A stretch of 5,946 nt of DNA from Desulfobacula sp. (GTDB taxonomy: Bacteria; Desulfobacterota; Desulfobacteria; Desulfobacterales; Desulfobacteraceae): the NCBI GenBank assembly GCA_027858355.1, contig JAQICW010000056.1:1-5946 (forward strand). The letters run 5' to 3'. Made by a program: the position numbers and the translations under genes. The notes below the pieces were generated by a model. It saw nothing but the letters and a program-made list of their open reading frames with translations. It did no database searches and was not told where the DNA came from. This document shows, piece after piece, positions 5,913-5,946 of this stretch (within the stretch, counting starts at the first letter, position 1; each line of letters opens with the position of its first letter).

Positions 5913-5946
5913 GTCTTTATTTTTAAAAAAAAATTACCGGCCAGGA

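Overview
The window is a piece of an AT-rich, gene-dense bacterial chromosome. A complete proofreading DNA polymerase I, a Sec-exported YafK-type L,D-transpeptidase-fold enzyme and strong Shine-Dalgarno sites indicate a Gram-negative bacterium. The general look of the proteins suggests a Desulfobacterota (Desulfobacterales-like) genome, but this is an impression from memory and no phylogenetic marker proves it.

Left part (1-441): two genes read leftwards. One is only the first 14 codons of a gene running off the left edge. Upstream of it lies a 72-residue protein with 11 cysteines, arranged on a strict ten-residue register. This gene is divergent from polA across an 89-base AT-rich promoter region.

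Centre (442-4283): three genes read rightwards: polA (893 aa, all three catalytic domains intact), a small two- to three-helix membrane protein of unknown role, and a secreted YafK/DpaA-type enzyme expected to act on peptidoglycan in the periplasm. The last two are 18 bases apart and are probably co-transcribed. The 71-base gap after polA leaves it open whether they also share its transcript.

Right part (4284-5946): a complete hipBA type II toxin-antitoxin module reads leftwards and converges on the transpeptidase gene. The hipB stop and hipA start overlap by 11 bases. Upstream of hipB is a well-formed promoter, with one inverted repeat on its -10/start region and a second just upstream of its -35. 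The two repeats share the core TTCCC-NATN-GGGAA, which fits autoregulation by HipB (or HipB-HipA).

There is no tRNA, rRNA, CRISPR array, insertion sequence or gene-free stretch over 300 bases. Most of the content belongs to known families. The least explained items are the cysteine-register protein with its awkward start codon, the small membrane protein, and the details of the hipBA control region.
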